From Erwinia amylovora (lineage in GTDB: Bacteria > Pseudomonadota > Gammaproteobacteria > Enterobacterales > Enterobacteriaceae): a DNA stretch of 64,000 bases. Below, in pieces: positions 49,264 through 59,331 of this stretch. How positions within the stretch are numbered: position 1 is the stretch's first letter; each line of letters opens with the position of its first letter. A model generated the notes under the pieces. The model worked only from the letters and a program-made list of their open reading frames with translations. It was not told the origin of the DNA and searched no databases. A program made the position numbers and the translations under genes. The DNA lies in the NCBI RefSeq assembly GCF_017161565.1, contig NZ_CP066796.1, forward strand, positions 2,418,001-2,482,000, in the 5' to 3' direction.

Positions 49264-50526
49264 ATGAACAATCGTGAAACAGATCAACGTCGTCTGAATG
49301 CCACCCCGCGAGGGGTGGGCGTGATGTGCGATTTCTACGTAGCCAAAGCGGAAAACGCCACGCTGTGGGACGAACAGGGACGCGAGTACACCGACTTCAC
49401 CGCCGGCATTGCCGTGCTCAACACCGGACACCGCCATCCGAAAGTGATGGCCGCAGTCAGCGCCCAGCTGGCGTGTTTCACCCACACCGCTTATCAGGTG
49501 ATCCCCTACGAGAATTACATCCGGCTGGCCGAACAGCTCAACCAGCGGGTTCCCATCGCCGGGCCGTGTAAAACCACCTTTTTCTCCAGCGGCGCTGAAG
49601 CGGTAGAAAATGCGGTGAAAATCGCCCGCGCTGCCACCGGTCGCCCGGGCGTGATCGCCTTTAGCGGCGCCTTTCACGGCCGCACGCTGATGACACTGGG
49701 GCTGACCGGCAAGGTTACGCCATACAAAACCGGTTTTGGTCCGTTTCCCGCATCGGTGTTTCACGCCCGTTACCCGAATGCGCTGCATGGCTTCAGCGTG
49801 GAAGATGCGCTGGAAAGCCTGCAAACCCTGTTCAAATGCGATATCAGTCCGCAGCAGGTTGCCGCCATTATCTATGAGCCGATTCAGGGCGAAGGCGGCT
49901 TTAATATTGCCCCTGACGCATTTGTCAGCGGGCTACGCAAGCTGTGCGACCAGCACGGCATCGTGATGATTGCCGATGAGATCCAGACCGGCTTTGCGCG
50001 CAGCGGAAAGCTGTTTGCCAGCGAATACTACCCGGATGCCCAACCCGACCTGATGACGATGGCGAAAAGCCTCGGCGGCGGCCTGCCAATTTCCGCGGTA
50101 AGCGGCCGCGCTGAATTAATGGATGCACCGGAGCCGGGCGGACTGGGGGGAACCTATGCCGGTAACCCGCTGGCGATCGCCGCCGCGCTGGCGGTACTGG
50201 AGGTGATTGAAGAGGAGCAGCTGTGCGCACGCGCCCAGCGCCTCGGCGCGGAACTGGCTGAAGCCCTGAATACCAGCGGTTGCCCTGCGCTGGCAGAAGT
50301 ACGCGCACGCGGTTCAATGGTAGCAGCTGAGTTTAACGACCCGGTCAGCGGCAAGCCCTCTGCCGCTATGGCACGCAGCATCCAGCAGCGTGCGCTGGAG
50401 CAGGGTTTAATTCTGCTGACCTGCGGCGTACACGGCAATGTTATTCGCTTCCTCTATCCCCTGACCATCCCCGATGCGCAGTTTAAAGCGGCCCTTAACC
50501 TGCTGGCTTCGCTGCTGCACGGCTGA
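49264..50526 (+). CDS. puuE: 4-aminobutyrate aminotransferase (PuuE-like)
   Basis: This 420-residue class III aminotransferase moves the amino group of GABA to 2-oxoglutarate, giving succinate semialdehyde. The N-terminus (QRRLNATPRGVGVMC) and C-terminus (LLTCGVHGNVIRFLYPLTIP) are closest to E. coli PuuE, the GABA transaminase of the putrescine pathway; GabT is the alternative. The PLP lysine is Lys268 in MTMAKSLGGGLP. GAEAVENAVKIAR and IADEIQTGFARSGKLF are standard family motifs. It is the first gene of a plus-strand run with the transporter genes. No succinate-semialdehyde dehydrogenase gene is present nearby. Confidence 0.88.
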   Translation: MNNRETDQRRLNATPRGVGVMCDFYVAKAENATLWDEQGREYTDFTAGIAVLNTGHRHPKVMAAVSAQLACFTHTAYQVIPYENYIRLAEQLNQRVPIAGPCKTTFFSSGAEAVENAVKIARAATGRPGVIAFSGAFHGRTLMTLGLTGKVTPYKTGFGPFPASVFHARYPNALHGFSVEDALESLQTLFKCDISPQQVAAIIYEPIQGEGGFNIAPDAFVSGLRKLCDQHGIVMIADEIQTGFARSGKLFASEYYPDAQPDLMTMAKSLGGGLPISAVSGRAELMDAPEPGGLGGTYAGNPLAIAAALAVLEVIEEEQLCARAQRLGAELAEALNTSGCPALAEVRARGSMVAAEFNDPVSGKPSAAMARSIQQRALEQGLILLTCGVHGNVIRFLYPLTIPDAQFKAALNLLASLLHG

Positions 50527-50602
50527 CGGCATAATCTTGCCAGCCAGCGGGGGGATGGCACGAAAACCGCATTGACAAGTATCTAATAATCAGGAGGTTA
50601 GT

Positions 50603-51628
50603 ATGATTAAGACCCTGACAGCGCTGGTTATCACCACGCTTGCCTGGCAGACACAGGCGCAGAGTCTGACGGTGGTCTCCTTTGGCGGCACCAATAAAGC
50701 CGCCCAGGAAAAAGCGTTTTACAAACCGTTTACGGCAGCAGGTAAAGGCAGCATTGAAGCGGGCGAATACAATGGTGAAATGGCGCGTTTGCGCGCCATG
50801 GTGGAGACCGGCCAGGTCGGCTGGGATCTGGTGGAAATGGAAACCCCCGAGCTGCAACGCGGCTGCGAAGAGGGGCTGCTGGAACCGCTGGACTGGAGCA
50901 AGTTGGGGAATAAGGCCGATTTTCTTCCTGCGGCGGTCAGCGAGTGCGGTGCCGGGATCTTCGTCTGGTCGACCGCATTGACCTATGACGCCAGCAAACT
51001 GCAAACAGGCCCGAAAAGCTGGGCCGATTTCTGGGATATCAAAACGTTCCCCGGCAAGCGCGCGTTACGTAAGAGCGCGAAATACACGCTGGAAATTGCG
51101 CTGCTGGCGGACGGCGTCAGGCGCGAGGAGGTTTACAGCCTGCTGGCTACCCCTGCCGGGATCGAACGCGCGTTTAAAAAACTCGATCAGCTGAAGCCCC
51201 ATATCCAGTGGTGGGAGTCAGGTGCACAGCCGCTGCAGTGGCTGGTATCTGGCGATGTGGTGATGAGTTCGGCCTATAACGGGCGCATTGGCGCGGCACA
51301 GGATGAGGGCCACAACTTCAATATCGTCTGGAACGGTGCGTTATATGACCTTGATCACTGGGCAGTGGTTAAAGGCTCTTCACATAAAGCGCTGGCCGAA
51401 CAGTTTATTGCCTTCGCCAGCCGGCCAGAAAACCAGAAAGTCTATGCCGAAAATATCCCCTACGGCCCGACCAATATCAATACCAGCAAACTGCTGGCTC
51501 CGCAGCGTCTGAGCAAGCTGCCCACCGCGCCGGAAAACCTCGCCGTCTCATTGCAGGTCAACAGCAGCTTCTGGCTGGAACACGGCGAAGATCTGGAGCA
51601 GCGTTTTAACGTCTGGGCTGCCAGGTAA
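50603..51628 (+). CDS. Periplasmic spermidine/putrescine-type binding protein
   Basis: This 341-residue protein has an N-terminal signal peptide (MIKTLTALVITTLAWQTQAQ). The remainder is a PotD/YdcS-like periplasmic binding fold, starting LTVVSFGGTNKAAQEKAF. WDLVEME, TALTYDASKLQ and YGPTNINTSK are characteristic blocks of this group, which binds polyamines and similar amines. GGAGG stands just before the ATG. It follows the aminotransferase gene by 76 bp and precedes the permease genes. The ligand is inferred from family and from PuuE. Confidence 0.87.
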   Translation: MIKTLTALVITTLAWQTQAQSLTVVSFGGTNKAAQEKAFYKPFTAAGKGSIEAGEYNGEMARLRAMVETGQVGWDLVEMETPELQRGCEEGLLEPLDWSKLGNKADFLPAAVSECGAGIFVWSTALTYDASKLQTGPKSWADFWDIKTFPGKRALRKSAKYTLEIALLADGVRREEVYSLLATPAGIERAFKKLDQLKPHIQWWESGAQPLQWLVSGDVVMSSAYNGRIGAAQDEGHNFNIVWNGALYDLDHWAVVKGSSHKALAEQFIAFASRPENQKVYAENIPYGPTNINTSKLLAPQRLSKLPTAPENLAVSLQVNSSFWLEHGEDLEQRFNVWAAR

Positions 51629-51687
51629 TCGCGTCAGGATCGTCATGGCCGGCTGACAGCAGCCATCAACCGTATAAGGAAGCAGCT

Positions 51688-52956
51688 ATGAGTCAAAACC
51701 TCGTTATGGATCCCTCCGCGCCGCCGGCTGCAAGCGCGGCGTTGCCAGCCCTCGATCGACAACTGCGCCAGGCCGATGGGCTAAAAACCCGGCGCTCCCT
51801 GCTGCTGATTGCCCCGCTGCTGGTGTTCGTGGTGGTCTGTTTTCTGTTTCCCATCATCTCGATTCTCAGTCAAAGCGTCGCTAATCCGCAGCTGCATGAT
51901 AATTTGCCGCAAACCAGCGCCGCGCTTCAGCAGTGGTCGGGCAAAGCGCTGCCGGACGAGGCGCTGTTCGCTATCCTGGGGGAAGAGCTTATCGCCGCGC
52001 GTAAAGACGGCCGGCTGGCCATCATCGCCAAACGTCTGAGCTATGAAGATGCCAGCTACCGCCGCCTGATTGTGGCCGCTCCACGGCTGGTGCCCGCTTC
52101 CGGCAGCGGGGTGAAAGCGGCACTGGTCGCCAGGCAGCCGCTATGGGGTGAACTGAGCACCTGGCAAACCCTGAAGCGCGTGGCTAATCCGCTCACCAGC
52201 TACTATCTGCTGTCGGTCTTTGACCGTAAGGTGGACGCGAAAACCGGCGTCGAACAACCGCTGCCGGCTGACCAGGCGCTGTATGTCAATGTGCTGCTGC
52301 GCACGCTGTGGATGGCAACGGTGGTGACGCTGCTGTGTGTCGGCATTGGCTACCCGCTGGCCTGGTGGCTGGCAAAGCAGCCCGCTAACCGCGCCAATCT
52401 GCTGATGATCCTGGTGCTGCTGCCTTTCTGGACTTCCCTTATTGTGCGTACCGCTAGCTGGATTGTGCTGTTGCAGTCCGGCGGTCTGATCAATCGCGCC
52501 CTGATGGCCACCGGCATTATCGACCATCCCCTGACGCTGGTGTTTAACCGCATCGGCGTGTATATCTCCATGACCCATATTCTGCTGCCGTTTATCGTGC
52601 TGCCGTTGTATGCGGTGATGAAGGGCATTTCACCCGCCTGTGTCCGCGCCGCTGTTTCCCTCGGCGCGCATCCGTTTATCGCTTTCTGGCGCGTCTTCGT
52701 GCCGCAAACCTATGCCGGTATCGCCGCCGGGGCGCTGCTGGTGTTTATGATGGCAATCGGCTACTACGTCACCCCTGCCCTGCTGGGCGGGCCGGACGAC
52801 CAGATGGTGAGCTATTTTGTTGCCTTCTTTACTAACAGCACGATGAACTGGGGGATGGCTGCGGCGCTGGGCAGCCAGCTGCTGGTTATCGTCCTGCTGC
52901 TTTATATCGTCTATGTGCGCGTGACCCGTACCTCTGCCGAAGCGGCAGCCCATTAA
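51688..52956 (+). CDS. Polyamine-type ABC transporter permease (PotB-like)
   Basis: This 422-residue inner-membrane permease starts with a cytoplasmic segment of about 40 residues, a first helix (SLLLIAPLLVFVVVCFLFPI), and then an extended periplasmic region (about 60-210) longer than in E. coli PotB. Five more helices follow, with the EAA-like loop ACVRAAVSLGAHPFIAFWRV that docks on the ATPase. The enlarged N-terminal loop occurs in a subgroup of polyamine/opine transporters. It is eleven bases from the next permease gene. Confidence 0.87.
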   Translation: MSQNLVMDPSAPPAASAALPALDRQLRQADGLKTRRSLLLIAPLLVFVVVCFLFPIISILSQSVANPQLHDNLPQTSAALQQWSGKALPDEALFAILGEELIAARKDGRLAIIAKRLSYEDASYRRLIVAAPRLVPASGSGVKAALVARQPLWGELSTWQTLKRVANPLTSYYLLSVFDRKVDAKTGVEQPLPADQALYVNVLLRTLWMATVVTLLCVGIGYPLAWWLAKQPANRANLLMILVLLPFWTSLIVRTASWIVLLQSGGLINRALMATGIIDHPLTLVFNRIGVYISMTHILLPFIVLPLYAVMKGISPACVRAAVSLGAHPFIAFWRVFVPQTYAGIAAGALLVFMMAIGYYVTPALLGGPDDQMVSYFVAFFTNSTMNWGMAAALGSQLLVIVLLLYIVYVRVTRTSAEAAAH

Positions 52957-52966
52957 GGAGATACCG

Positions 52967-53794
52967 ATGCGACAACAAGGCACTCTGATCCTGCGCCTGT
53001 GGAAAAGCCTGTTCAACTTCTATGCGGCGGCGGTACTTCTGTTTCTGATCGTGCCGGTACTGACCATCGTGCCGCTGTCGTTTAACGCCAGTTCGTTTCT
53101 TAGCTATCCGCTTAGCGGTTTCTCGCTGCGCTGGTATCAAACCTTCTTTCACTCTCAGGAGTGGCTGGGCGCGCTGGGTAACAGCCTGCTGATTGCACCG
53201 CTGGCCACCCTGTTGGCAACGGTACTCGGAGTAATGGCGGCAATGGGGCTGGTGCGTGGGGAATTTCGCGGCAAAGGGGTGGTGATGGCAATTATCATCT
53301 CGCCGATGGTCGCTCCGGTGGTGATTATTGCTGTTGGTATGTTCTTCTTTTTCGCCCGGCTGTCGCTGCTTAACAGCTATCTCGGGCTGGTGCTGGCACA
53401 CGCGCTGCTCGGCATGCCGTTTGTGGTGATCACCGTGATGGCGGTGTTAAAAAGTTACGATACTAATCTGTCGCGCGCTGCCGCCAGCCTCGGGGCTTCA
53501 CCGCTGCGGGTATTCCGTAAGGTGACGCTGCCGCTGATTGCTCCGGGGGTGTTTTCCGGCGCGCTGTTTGCCTTCGCTGCCTCATTTGACGAGGTGGTAG
53601 TGACGCTGTTCCTCGCCAGCCCAAGCCAGCGCACGCTGCCAATCCAGATGTTTGCCGGTATCCGCGAAAACCTTGATCCCACCATCGCCGCCGCGGCCAG
53701 CCTGATGATCGGGGCCTCGCTGGTTCTGCTGATCGTCATGGAGATGCTGCGCCGCCGTGGTGAGAGAATGCGCCAGTCTGCTCCGGCACATTGA
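52967..53794 (+). CDS. Polyamine-type ABC transporter permease (PotC-like)
   Basis: This 275-residue second permease of the importer has six helices. The EAA loop reads LSRAAASLGASPLRVFRKVTLPLI. AAGG AGATACC precedes the ATG. It forms the membrane heterodimer with the preceding gene product and closes the plus-strand operon, converging on yfcD. Confidence 0.88.
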   Translation: MRQQGTLILRLWKSLFNFYAAAVLLFLIVPVLTIVPLSFNASSFLSYPLSGFSLRWYQTFFHSQEWLGALGNSLLIAPLATLLATVLGVMAAMGLVRGEFRGKGVVMAIIISPMVAPVVIIAVGMFFFFARLSLLNSYLGLVLAHALLGMPFVVITVMAVLKSYDTNLSRAAASLGASPLRVFRKVTLPLIAPGVFSGALFAFAASFDEVVVTLFLASPSQRTLPIQMFAGIRENLDPTIAAAASLMIGASLVLLIVMEMLRRRGERMRQSAPAH

Positions 53795-53857
53795 ATCAGT
53801 TACCGGGTAAAGCGGGATAAAAGCGATGGTGCGCACTGGTGGCACCACCGCCGGTAA

Positions 53858-54388
53858 TTACTGCTGGGCGGCGCGCCCGGACTCGTTGTTACGCGTCAGC
53901 CACAGCGACAGCGCTTTCAGCGAATCAGAGGTAAACTCATCACAGCGGGCGGTGATCTCTTCCGGCGTCATCCAGAAAATTTCATCCACTTCTTCTTCCT
54001 GCATCGCAAACGGGCCGCGGGACACGCAGCTGAACAGTCCGCCCCACACCCGGCAGTGCGCATCTTCAAAGTAAAACTGGCCATGCCCGGCAAACGGCAC
54101 TGCGGCAATGCCCAGTTCTTCTTCCGCCTCACGCCGTGCTGATGCCAGCATCTCTTCGCCGCTCTGTACCACCCCACCCGCCGTGGCATCCAGCATGCCC
54201 GGCATAAAGTCTTTGTTTTCAGTACGACGCTGTACCAGAATTTTACCCATACCGTCGTGAACCACGATGTAGGTTGCGCGATGGCGCAAACACTGTGCAC
54301 GCATCTGTGCACGGCTGGATTGTGCAATCACTTCGTTATCTTCATCAACGATATCCACCCACTCCGTGCCCTGATCTTGCTCCACCAT
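53858..54388 (-). CDS. yfcD: Nudix hydrolase YfcD
   Basis: This 176-residue protein is nearly identical to E. coli YfcD in its core. The Nudix box is complete: the block from [17 protein letters not shown] to EAEEELGI. The family hydrolyses nucleoside-diphosphate-linked compounds with a metal; the YfcD substrate is not established, and it is related to isopentenyl-diphosphate isomerase. In E. coli it lies between yfcC and yfcE; here those and yfcF, yfcG and folX are absent. Confidence 0.94.
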   Translation of the reverse strand: MVEQDQGTEWVDIVDEDNEVIAQSSRAQMRAQCLRHRATYIVVHDGMGKILVQRRTENKDFMPGMLDATAGGVVQSGEEMLASARREAEEELGIAAVPFAGHGQFYFEDAHCRVWGGLFSCVSRGPFAMQEEEVDEIFWMTPEEITARCDEFTSDSLKALSLWLTRNNESGRAAQQ

Positions 54389-54510
54389 CCGTAACCCTTT
54401 TTTTGTTCTGGCGCCTGGCGCTTAGTTGAATCACCCGTCTTCGCGCCTGATAGCGCGAGCCGCACTAAATTAATGTGTAACGAAGCACTAATCAATCACC
54501 AATTTGTGCG

Positions 54511-54800
54511 TTAATCTCTGTCAACGCGCAGCGACACTGCCAGCCCGCGTTGTAACGGGGCACGTTGCGACTGAAAATGGGCGCAGTCAGCCAGACGCTG
54601 TGGTAAGAGATCGTTATGTAACGCCGGGCAATTCAGCATCACGGGAATGGAGATGCGCACAGTCCCGCGCCGGTCAGCGACCGCGCAATCGGCGGATAAC
54701 GCATCGGCACGTCCTTTGACGTGGTCGCATCAGGATTTTCCTGTTGACCGAATTTCCCCTGAAGGCCATCGTCATAGCCAGCGCGGCGCGTCATTAACAT
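54511..54800 (-). pseudogene. Possible decayed or chance small gene between yfcD and yfcH
   Basis: The 507 bp between yfcD and yfcH contain no intact gene over 60 codons. On the minus strand a frame starts at 54800 (MLMTRRAGYDDG, with GGAG upstream). It runs 53 codons through DVPMRYPPIARSLTGAG to a stop, while a +1 frame from that point continues TVRISIPVMLNCPAL to a TAA at 54511. Joined, they read as a plausible 96-residue protein with one lost base. I do not recognise it. Chance coding in GC-rich DNA is a serious alternative. Confidence 0.25.
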
Positions 54801-54895
54801 TCTCGATCTCCGTGCATAACTTCACACGCATTTTCGCTATCTTCACCTATGATAAAGGGCAGATGCCGTACTGACTCTTCTGAAAGGATAAACCC

Positions 54896-55789
54896 ATGCA
54901 TATTCTGATTACCGGAGGCACCGGACTGATTGGCCGCCCGTTAACTGCCCGCCTGTTGCAGCTGGGCCACCAGCTGAGCGTGGTGACGCGCGACGTTGCC
55001 GCTGCCCGCGGCAAACTGGGTGAGCAGGTTAAGCTGTGGTCCGGGCTTGATCAGCAGCAGGACCTGAATGGCATTGATGCGGTGATTAACCTGGCCGGGG
55101 AGCCTATTGCCGCCAAACGCTGGAGCGACGAGCGTAAGCGCCTGCTGTGCGCCAGCCGCTGGCAGCTAACTGAACGTTTGGTGACGCTGATTAAGGCCAG
55201 CAGTCGCCCGCCTGCACTGCTGATTTCCGGCTCTGCCACCGGGTACTACGGTAATAGCGGCGATCAGATACTGACCGAGGACGATCCGGGCCATGATGAA
55301 TTTACCCATCAGCTGTGCGCGCGCTGGGAACAGCTGGCACAGCAGGCGCAAAGTGACCAGACGCGCGTCTGCCTGATCCGCACCGGGGTAGTGCTAAGTA
55401 AAGAAGGAGGCGCGCTGGCACAAATGAAACTGCCGTTTAAGCTTGGCATTGGCGGGCCACTGGGTAACGGCAAGCAGTATATGCCGTGGATCCATCTGCA
55501 GGACGCGATTGACGGCATTCTGTGGCTGCTGGATAAGCCACAGCTGCACGGCCCGTTTAACCTGGTCGCTCCTTATGCGGTGCGCAATGAACAGTTTGCC
55601 GCCGCGCTCGGTCATGCCATGCATCGTCCGGCGTTTATGCGCACGCCGGCAGCGGCGATTAAGCTCATGATGGGCGAGTCTGCGGTGCTGGTACTGGGTG
55701 GACAACATGTGATCCCCCAGCGCCTGGAAGCAGCAGGTTTTGCTTTCCGCTGGTACGATCTGGAAAAAGCGCTGCAGGACGTGGTTTAG
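54896..55789 (+). CDS. yfcH: Epimerase/SDR-family protein YfcH
   Basis: This 297-residue extended short-chain dehydrogenase/reductase is homologous to E. coli YfcH and the plant SulA-like group. The Rossmann dinucleotide motif is [22 protein letters not shown] holds the catalytic-site Tyr region. The C-terminal DUF1731 tail ends [18 protein letters not shown]. The substrate is unknown. GAAAGGA precedes the ATG. It converges with the his transporter operon. Confidence 0.93.
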   Translation: MHILITGGTGLIGRPLTARLLQLGHQLSVVTRDVAAARGKLGEQVKLWSGLDQQQDLNGIDAVINLAGEPIAAKRWSDERKRLLCASRWQLTERLVTLIKASSRPPALLISGSATGYYGNSGDQILTEDDPGHDEFTHQLCARWEQLAQQAQSDQTRVCLIRTGVVLSKEGGALAQMKLPFKLGIGGPLGNGKQYMPWIHLQDAIDGILWLLDKPQLHGPFNLVAPYAVRNEQFAAALGHAMHRPAFMRTPAAAIKLMMGESAVLVLGGQHVIPQRLEAAGFAFRWYDLEKALQDVV

Positions 55790-55829
55790 ATCCTGCCGAC
55801 GGCTGAAATTATGCAATATCGGCAGGATC
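55789..55829. terminator. Long-arm hairpin between convergent yfcH and hisP
   Basis: The perfect 11-base arms GATCCTGCCGA and TCGGCAGGATC, separated by 19 bases, begin at the yfcH stop codon. A second GC hairpin follows near 55834. There is no T run; the position between convergent genes suggests bidirectional termination or 3'-end protection. Confidence 0.45.
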
Positions 55830-55885
55830 AAACAGGGGGCGATGTCCGCCCCTGTGCCCTTTGCTTAGCGAAGTTCTGAGCGGAA

Positions 55886-56659
55886 CTATTTCAATGCCCC
55901 TGAAAGAAACTGTTGCAGGCGCGCGCTTTTTGGCTGACCGAACAGCGTTTCCGGCGGCCCTTCCTCTTCAATTTTGCCCTGATGCAGGAAAATGACATGG
56001 TTCGATACGTGGCGGGCGAATTCCATTTCGTGCGTCACTACCACCATGGTTTTCCCCTCTTCCGCCAGCTTCTGCATAATACGTAGCACCTCGCCAACCA
56101 GCTCCGGGTCAAGCGCCGAGGTCGGCTCATCAAACAGCAACACTTCAGGTTCCATCGCCAGCGCACGGGCAATTGAGACGCGCTGCTGCTGACCGCCGGA
56201 CAGATGCACCGGGTATTTTCCTTGCGCCCGCTGGTCAATACCGACTTTGTCCAGATAGCGGATGGCCCGTTCACGCGCCTGAGTTTTGCTCAGTCCCAGC
56301 ACCTGTACCGGCGCTTCCATCACGTTCTCCAGTACCGTCATATGGCTCCACAGATTAAAATGCTGGAACACCATAGTCAGGCGGGTACGCAACATGCGTA
56401 ACTGCTCTTTGTCAGAGACTTTCAGCTGCCCGTCATGGTCGCGCACCAGGTGGATGTTTTGGTTGTTAACCGCAATGGAGCCTTCGCTCGGTTTTTCAAG
56501 AAAATTAATGCAGCGCAATAAAGTACTTTTTCCTGAACCGGATGAGCCGATAATACTGATAACGTCCCCGGCGTTTGCCTGCAGCGAAACCCCTTTCAGC
56601 ACCTCATGCTCCCCATAACGTTTATGCAGTTCGGTTACGCTTAATTTTTTTTCAGCCAT
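55886..56659 (-). CDS. hisP: Histidine ABC transporter ATP-binding protein
   Basis: This 257-residue ATPase energises the HisJQMP importer for histidine and, in enterobacteria, basic amino acids. Walker A is GSSGSGKS at 38-45, the Q-loop [13 protein letters not shown], the signature [15 protein letters not shown] and Walker [14 protein letters not shown]. The start at 56659 (MAEKKLSV) gives the E. coli length; an in-frame TTG four codons earlier lacks a ribosome binding site. It is the last gene of the his transport operon. Confidence 0.95.
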   Translation of the reverse strand: MAEKKLSVTELHKRYGEHEVLKGVSLQANAGDVISIIGSSGSGKSTLLRCINFLEKPSEGSIAVNNQNIHLVRDHDGQLKVSDKEQLRMLRTRLTMVFQHFNLWSHMTVLENVMEAPVQVLGLSKTQARERAIRYLDKVGIDQRAQGKYPVHLSGGQQQRVSIARALAMEPEVLLFDEPTSALDPELVGEVLRIMQKLAEEGKTMVVVTHEMEFARHVSNHVIFLHQGKIEEEGPPETLFGQPKSARLQQFLSGALK

Positions 56660-56667
56660 AGTGTTAC

Positions 56668-57384
56668 TCAATGGGACGATGAGGGTTTAACGTGCGCCAG
56701 CCAGCGTTTTTCCGCTTTACGGAACAGGCTGATCAGCACATAAGAAATAATCAAATACAGCACGGCAGCAAGGCTAAAGGCGATGAACGGCTGATAGGTG
56801 GCTGAGTTAATGTCACGGGCGACTTTCAGCAAATCCGGCACCGTGGCGGTAAACGCCAGCGCCGTGGAGTGCAGCATCAGGATCACTTCATTGCTGTATG
56901 CAGGAAGCGCGGTACGCAGCGCCGAAGGCATAATAATACAGCGGTACAGCTTGAAGGTTGAAAAGCCGTAAGCGCGTGCGGCTTCAATCTCACCGTGTGG
57001 CACTGCGCGGATAGCACCGGCAAAAACTTCCGTGGTGTAAGCACAGGTATTCAGCGTCAGTGCCAGCAGCGTACAGTTCAAACCGCTGCGGAAAAAGGCG
57101 TTGAGCAGCTCCGTACCTTTCACCACTTCCAGCGTGTACATGCCGGAATAGAATACCAGTAGCTGCACGTAGAGCGGCGTACCGCGAAACACGTAAGTGA
57201 ACAACCACACCGGGAAGCGGATCGCTTTGTAAGGCGAAACCCGCGCTATCGAGAGCAGCAGCGCCATACAGCCGCCCAGCCCGACGGAAACCACCAGCAG
57301 CCACAGGGTAACCGCCACGCCAGAAAAGCGATAGCCGTCAGTCCATATCAGGGCTTTCCAGTATTCCTGAACGATCTCAATCAT
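56668..57384 (-). CDS. hisM: Histidine ABC transporter permease HisM
   Basis: This 238-residue permease has five helices. Its EAA loop reads [22 protein letters not shown]. It forms the membrane channel with HisQ. It overlaps hisQ by four bases and is eight bases from hisP. The length equals the E. coli protein. Confidence 0.95.
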   Translation of the reverse strand: MIEIVQEYWKALIWTDGYRFSGVAVTLWLLVVSVGLGGCMALLLSIARVSPYKAIRFPVWLFTYVFRGTPLYVQLLVFYSGMYTLEVVKGTELLNAFFRSGLNCTLLALTLNTCAYTTEVFAGAIRAVPHGEIEAARAYGFSTFKLYRCIIMPSALRTALPAYSNEVILMLHSTALAFTATVPDLLKVARDINSATYQPFIAFSLAAVLYLIISYVLISLFRKAEKRWLAHVKPSSSH

Positions 57385-58067
57385 AGTTCAGCCCTTTTCA
57401 CGCCTACCGTGTAACGGCGTTCCAGCCACCACAGCACCCCGTTAGAGAGCGTGGTAAAAATCAGGTAAATCACGCCCGCAACTATCGCAAACCAGAACGG
57501 CTGCCAGGTCGATTTACCAGCCAGCTGGGTGGCCTTCACCACGTCTTCCAGTCCGAGCAGCGATACCAGCGCCGTGGCTTTCAGGATCACCTGCCAGTTA
57601 TTACCGATCCCCGGTAGCGCAAAACGCATCATGGCCGGAAATAAGATACGGCGAAAAGTCTGGGAGCGGGTGAAACCAAAGGCGGTGGCCGCTTCGAGCT
57701 GCCCTTTCGGCACCGCCATCCAGGCACCGCGAAAGGTTTCAGTGAAGTAAGCCCCATAGATAAAGCCGAGGGTGATAATCCCGGCCACCATCGGATCAAT
57801 ATCGAACTGGGCGAAGCTGAAGAAATCAGTCAGCTGGTTAAGCGCAATCTGCAAACCATAGAAAATCAGCAGCATCAGCACCAGGTCCGGAACGCCGCGG
57901 ATCAGCGTGGTGTAAACTTCAGACATCGCCGCCAACGGGCGGCTGTTGGAGAGTTTGGCCGCGGCGCCAATCAATCCTAGCAGCACGGCAAACACGACCG
58001 AGCTAAGCGCCAGCTCCAGCGTCACCAGCGCGCCTTTAAAAATGACTTCAGAGTAGCCATACAGCAT
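57381..58067 (-). CDS. hisQ: Histidine ABC transporter permease HisQ
   Basis: This 228-residue permease is homologous to HisM, with the EAA loop QLEAATAFGFTRSQTFRRILFP. The start at 58067 (MLYGYSEVIFKGALVTLE) matches E. coli HisQ and has AGGA eight bases upstream; the frame open to 58154 adds 29 unrelated residues. A 216-bp gap with a hairpin separates it from hisJ. Confidence 0.95.
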   Translation of the reverse strand: MLYGYSEVIFKGALVTLELALSSVVFAVLLGLIGAAAKLSNSRPLAAMSEVYTTLIRGVPDLVLMLLIFYGLQIALNQLTDFFSFAQFDIDPMVAGIITLGFIYGAYFTETFRGAWMAVPKGQLEAATAFGFTRSQTFRRILFPAMMRFALPGIGNNWQVILKATALVSLLGLEDVVKATQLAGKSTWQPFWFAIVAGVIYLIFTTLSNGVLWWLERRYTVGVKRAEL

Positions 58068-58242
58068 GGGCAATATCCTGTCGTTATGTCCTGCATCTGT
58101 TACTTCGCCGATAGAATGGCGACCCGACCACGCGCTTTCAAGGCGCTTGCGCACATTGATTGTGCTTTGTTATCCGTCACCGCATGGCTGCACGGTGGCA
58201 TGATGAGTGGTGAAGATACAGAATTCATTATTAGCTGCATCG

Positions 58243-58267
58243 GCCTCACCGCCTTACGCAGTGAGGC
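58243..58267 (-). repeat. Hairpin in the hisJ-hisQ gap (REP-like position)
   Basis: The perfect 7-base arms GCCTCAC and GTGAGGC enclose an 11-base loop, 16 bp after the hisJ stop. In Salmonella and E. coli the hisJ-hisQ gap contains REP palindromes that stabilise upstream mRNA and lower downstream expression. This element sits in the same place but is not a good match to the enterobacterial REP consensus, so it is a functional analogue at most. Confidence 0.45.
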
Positions 58268-58283
58268 CCGCAGACAGGTTTCA

Positions 58284-59066
58284 TTAACCGCCGTACACGT
58301 CAAAGTCGAAGTATTTTTTTGCTAACCTGGCGTAGGTGCCATCTTTACGCATGTCATCAAAGGCTTTATCAATGGCGGCTTTCAAAGCCGGATTATCTTT
58401 GCTTAAGCCAATGCCGGTGCCCACGCCAAAGATTTTCTCATCTTTTATCGCCGGGCCGGCAAACGCATAGTCTTTACCGACGGGCTGCTTGAGGAAACCT
58501 TCGCTGGCAGCAACTTCATCCTGGAAGGCCGCATCGATACGGCCTGCGGTCAAATCCTGGTACACCAGGTCCTGGTTAGCGTAAGGCGTCACCGTAACAC
58601 CCTGCGGCCGCCAGTTTTGGTTGGCGTAAGTTTCCTGGGTGGTGCCCTGTAACAGCCCGATGGTTTTGCCTTTCAGCGACGCCAGCGTGGGCTGAATTTT
58701 CGATCCTTTAGGTGCAATCAGTCGGGAGTTCGCCGCGTACAATTTTGCAGAGAAAGCGATCTCCTGCTGGCGTTTGGCGGTGATCGACAGGGAGGAGATG
58801 ATGGCATCCACCTTCTTTGCTTTCAGCGATGGGATCAGCGCGTCGAAATCGCTTTCAACGAACGTGCATTTCGTCTCCATGCGTTGACAAATTTCATTGG
58901 CCAGATCGATATCGAAGCCCGTTAGCTGCCCCTCGGCATTTTTCATTTCAAACGGGGCATAGGTCGGGTCGGTACCGATACGCAGCGTTTTCGGGCCGGC
59001 GGCAAAAGCGTTGCCTGCCGCAGTGATTGCCATTAACAGGGAAAGAGCCAGAACCTGCTTTTTCAT
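58284..59066 (-). CDS. hisJ: Histidine-binding periplasmic protein
   Basis: This 260-residue protein has a signal peptide ending AGNAFA and a mature solute-binding domain beginning [14 protein letters not shown]. The ligand-site blocks [15 protein letters not shown] and [14 protein letters not shown] and the C-terminal [11 protein letters not shown] are diagnostic of HisJ/ArgT. E. coli has both hisJ and argT at this locus; here only one binding protein is present, and its sequence favours HisJ. It delivers ligand to the HisQMP2 complex. Confidence 0.92.
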   Translation of the reverse strand: MKKQVLALSLLMAITAAGNAFAAGPKTLRIGTDPTYAPFEMKNAEGQLTGFDIDLANEICQRMETKCTFVESDFDALIPSLKAKKVDAIISSLSITAKRQQEIAFSAKLYAANSRLIAPKGSKIQPTLASLKGKTIGLLQGTTQETYANQNWRPQGVTVTPYANQDLVYQDLTAGRIDAAFQDEVAASEGFLKQPVGKDYAFAGPAIKDEKIFGVGTGIGLSKDNPALKAAIDKAFDDMRKDGTYARLAKKYFDFDVYGG

Positions 59067-59331
59067 TGAACCCCCTCAATTTCGGATTTTATTATGGTGT
59101 GCGTGATGCCTTGCGCTGTGACTGACCCGGTTTAATTTGCAGATTCCATGCCACTTTACGCGACATTACGCTGTTTTTAACATGCGTTTCACCCGGCGCT
59201 GTGTGTATCCGGTTTGCAGGGAAACTTATAGCAGGTTTTTGCTACAGACGAGCGGCAATCTTCCATCATCGTGTGCATTGTGCACAAAGATCGATTCAGC
59301 GCCTGTATTTGCACCCATTTAGCGCTGCCGA

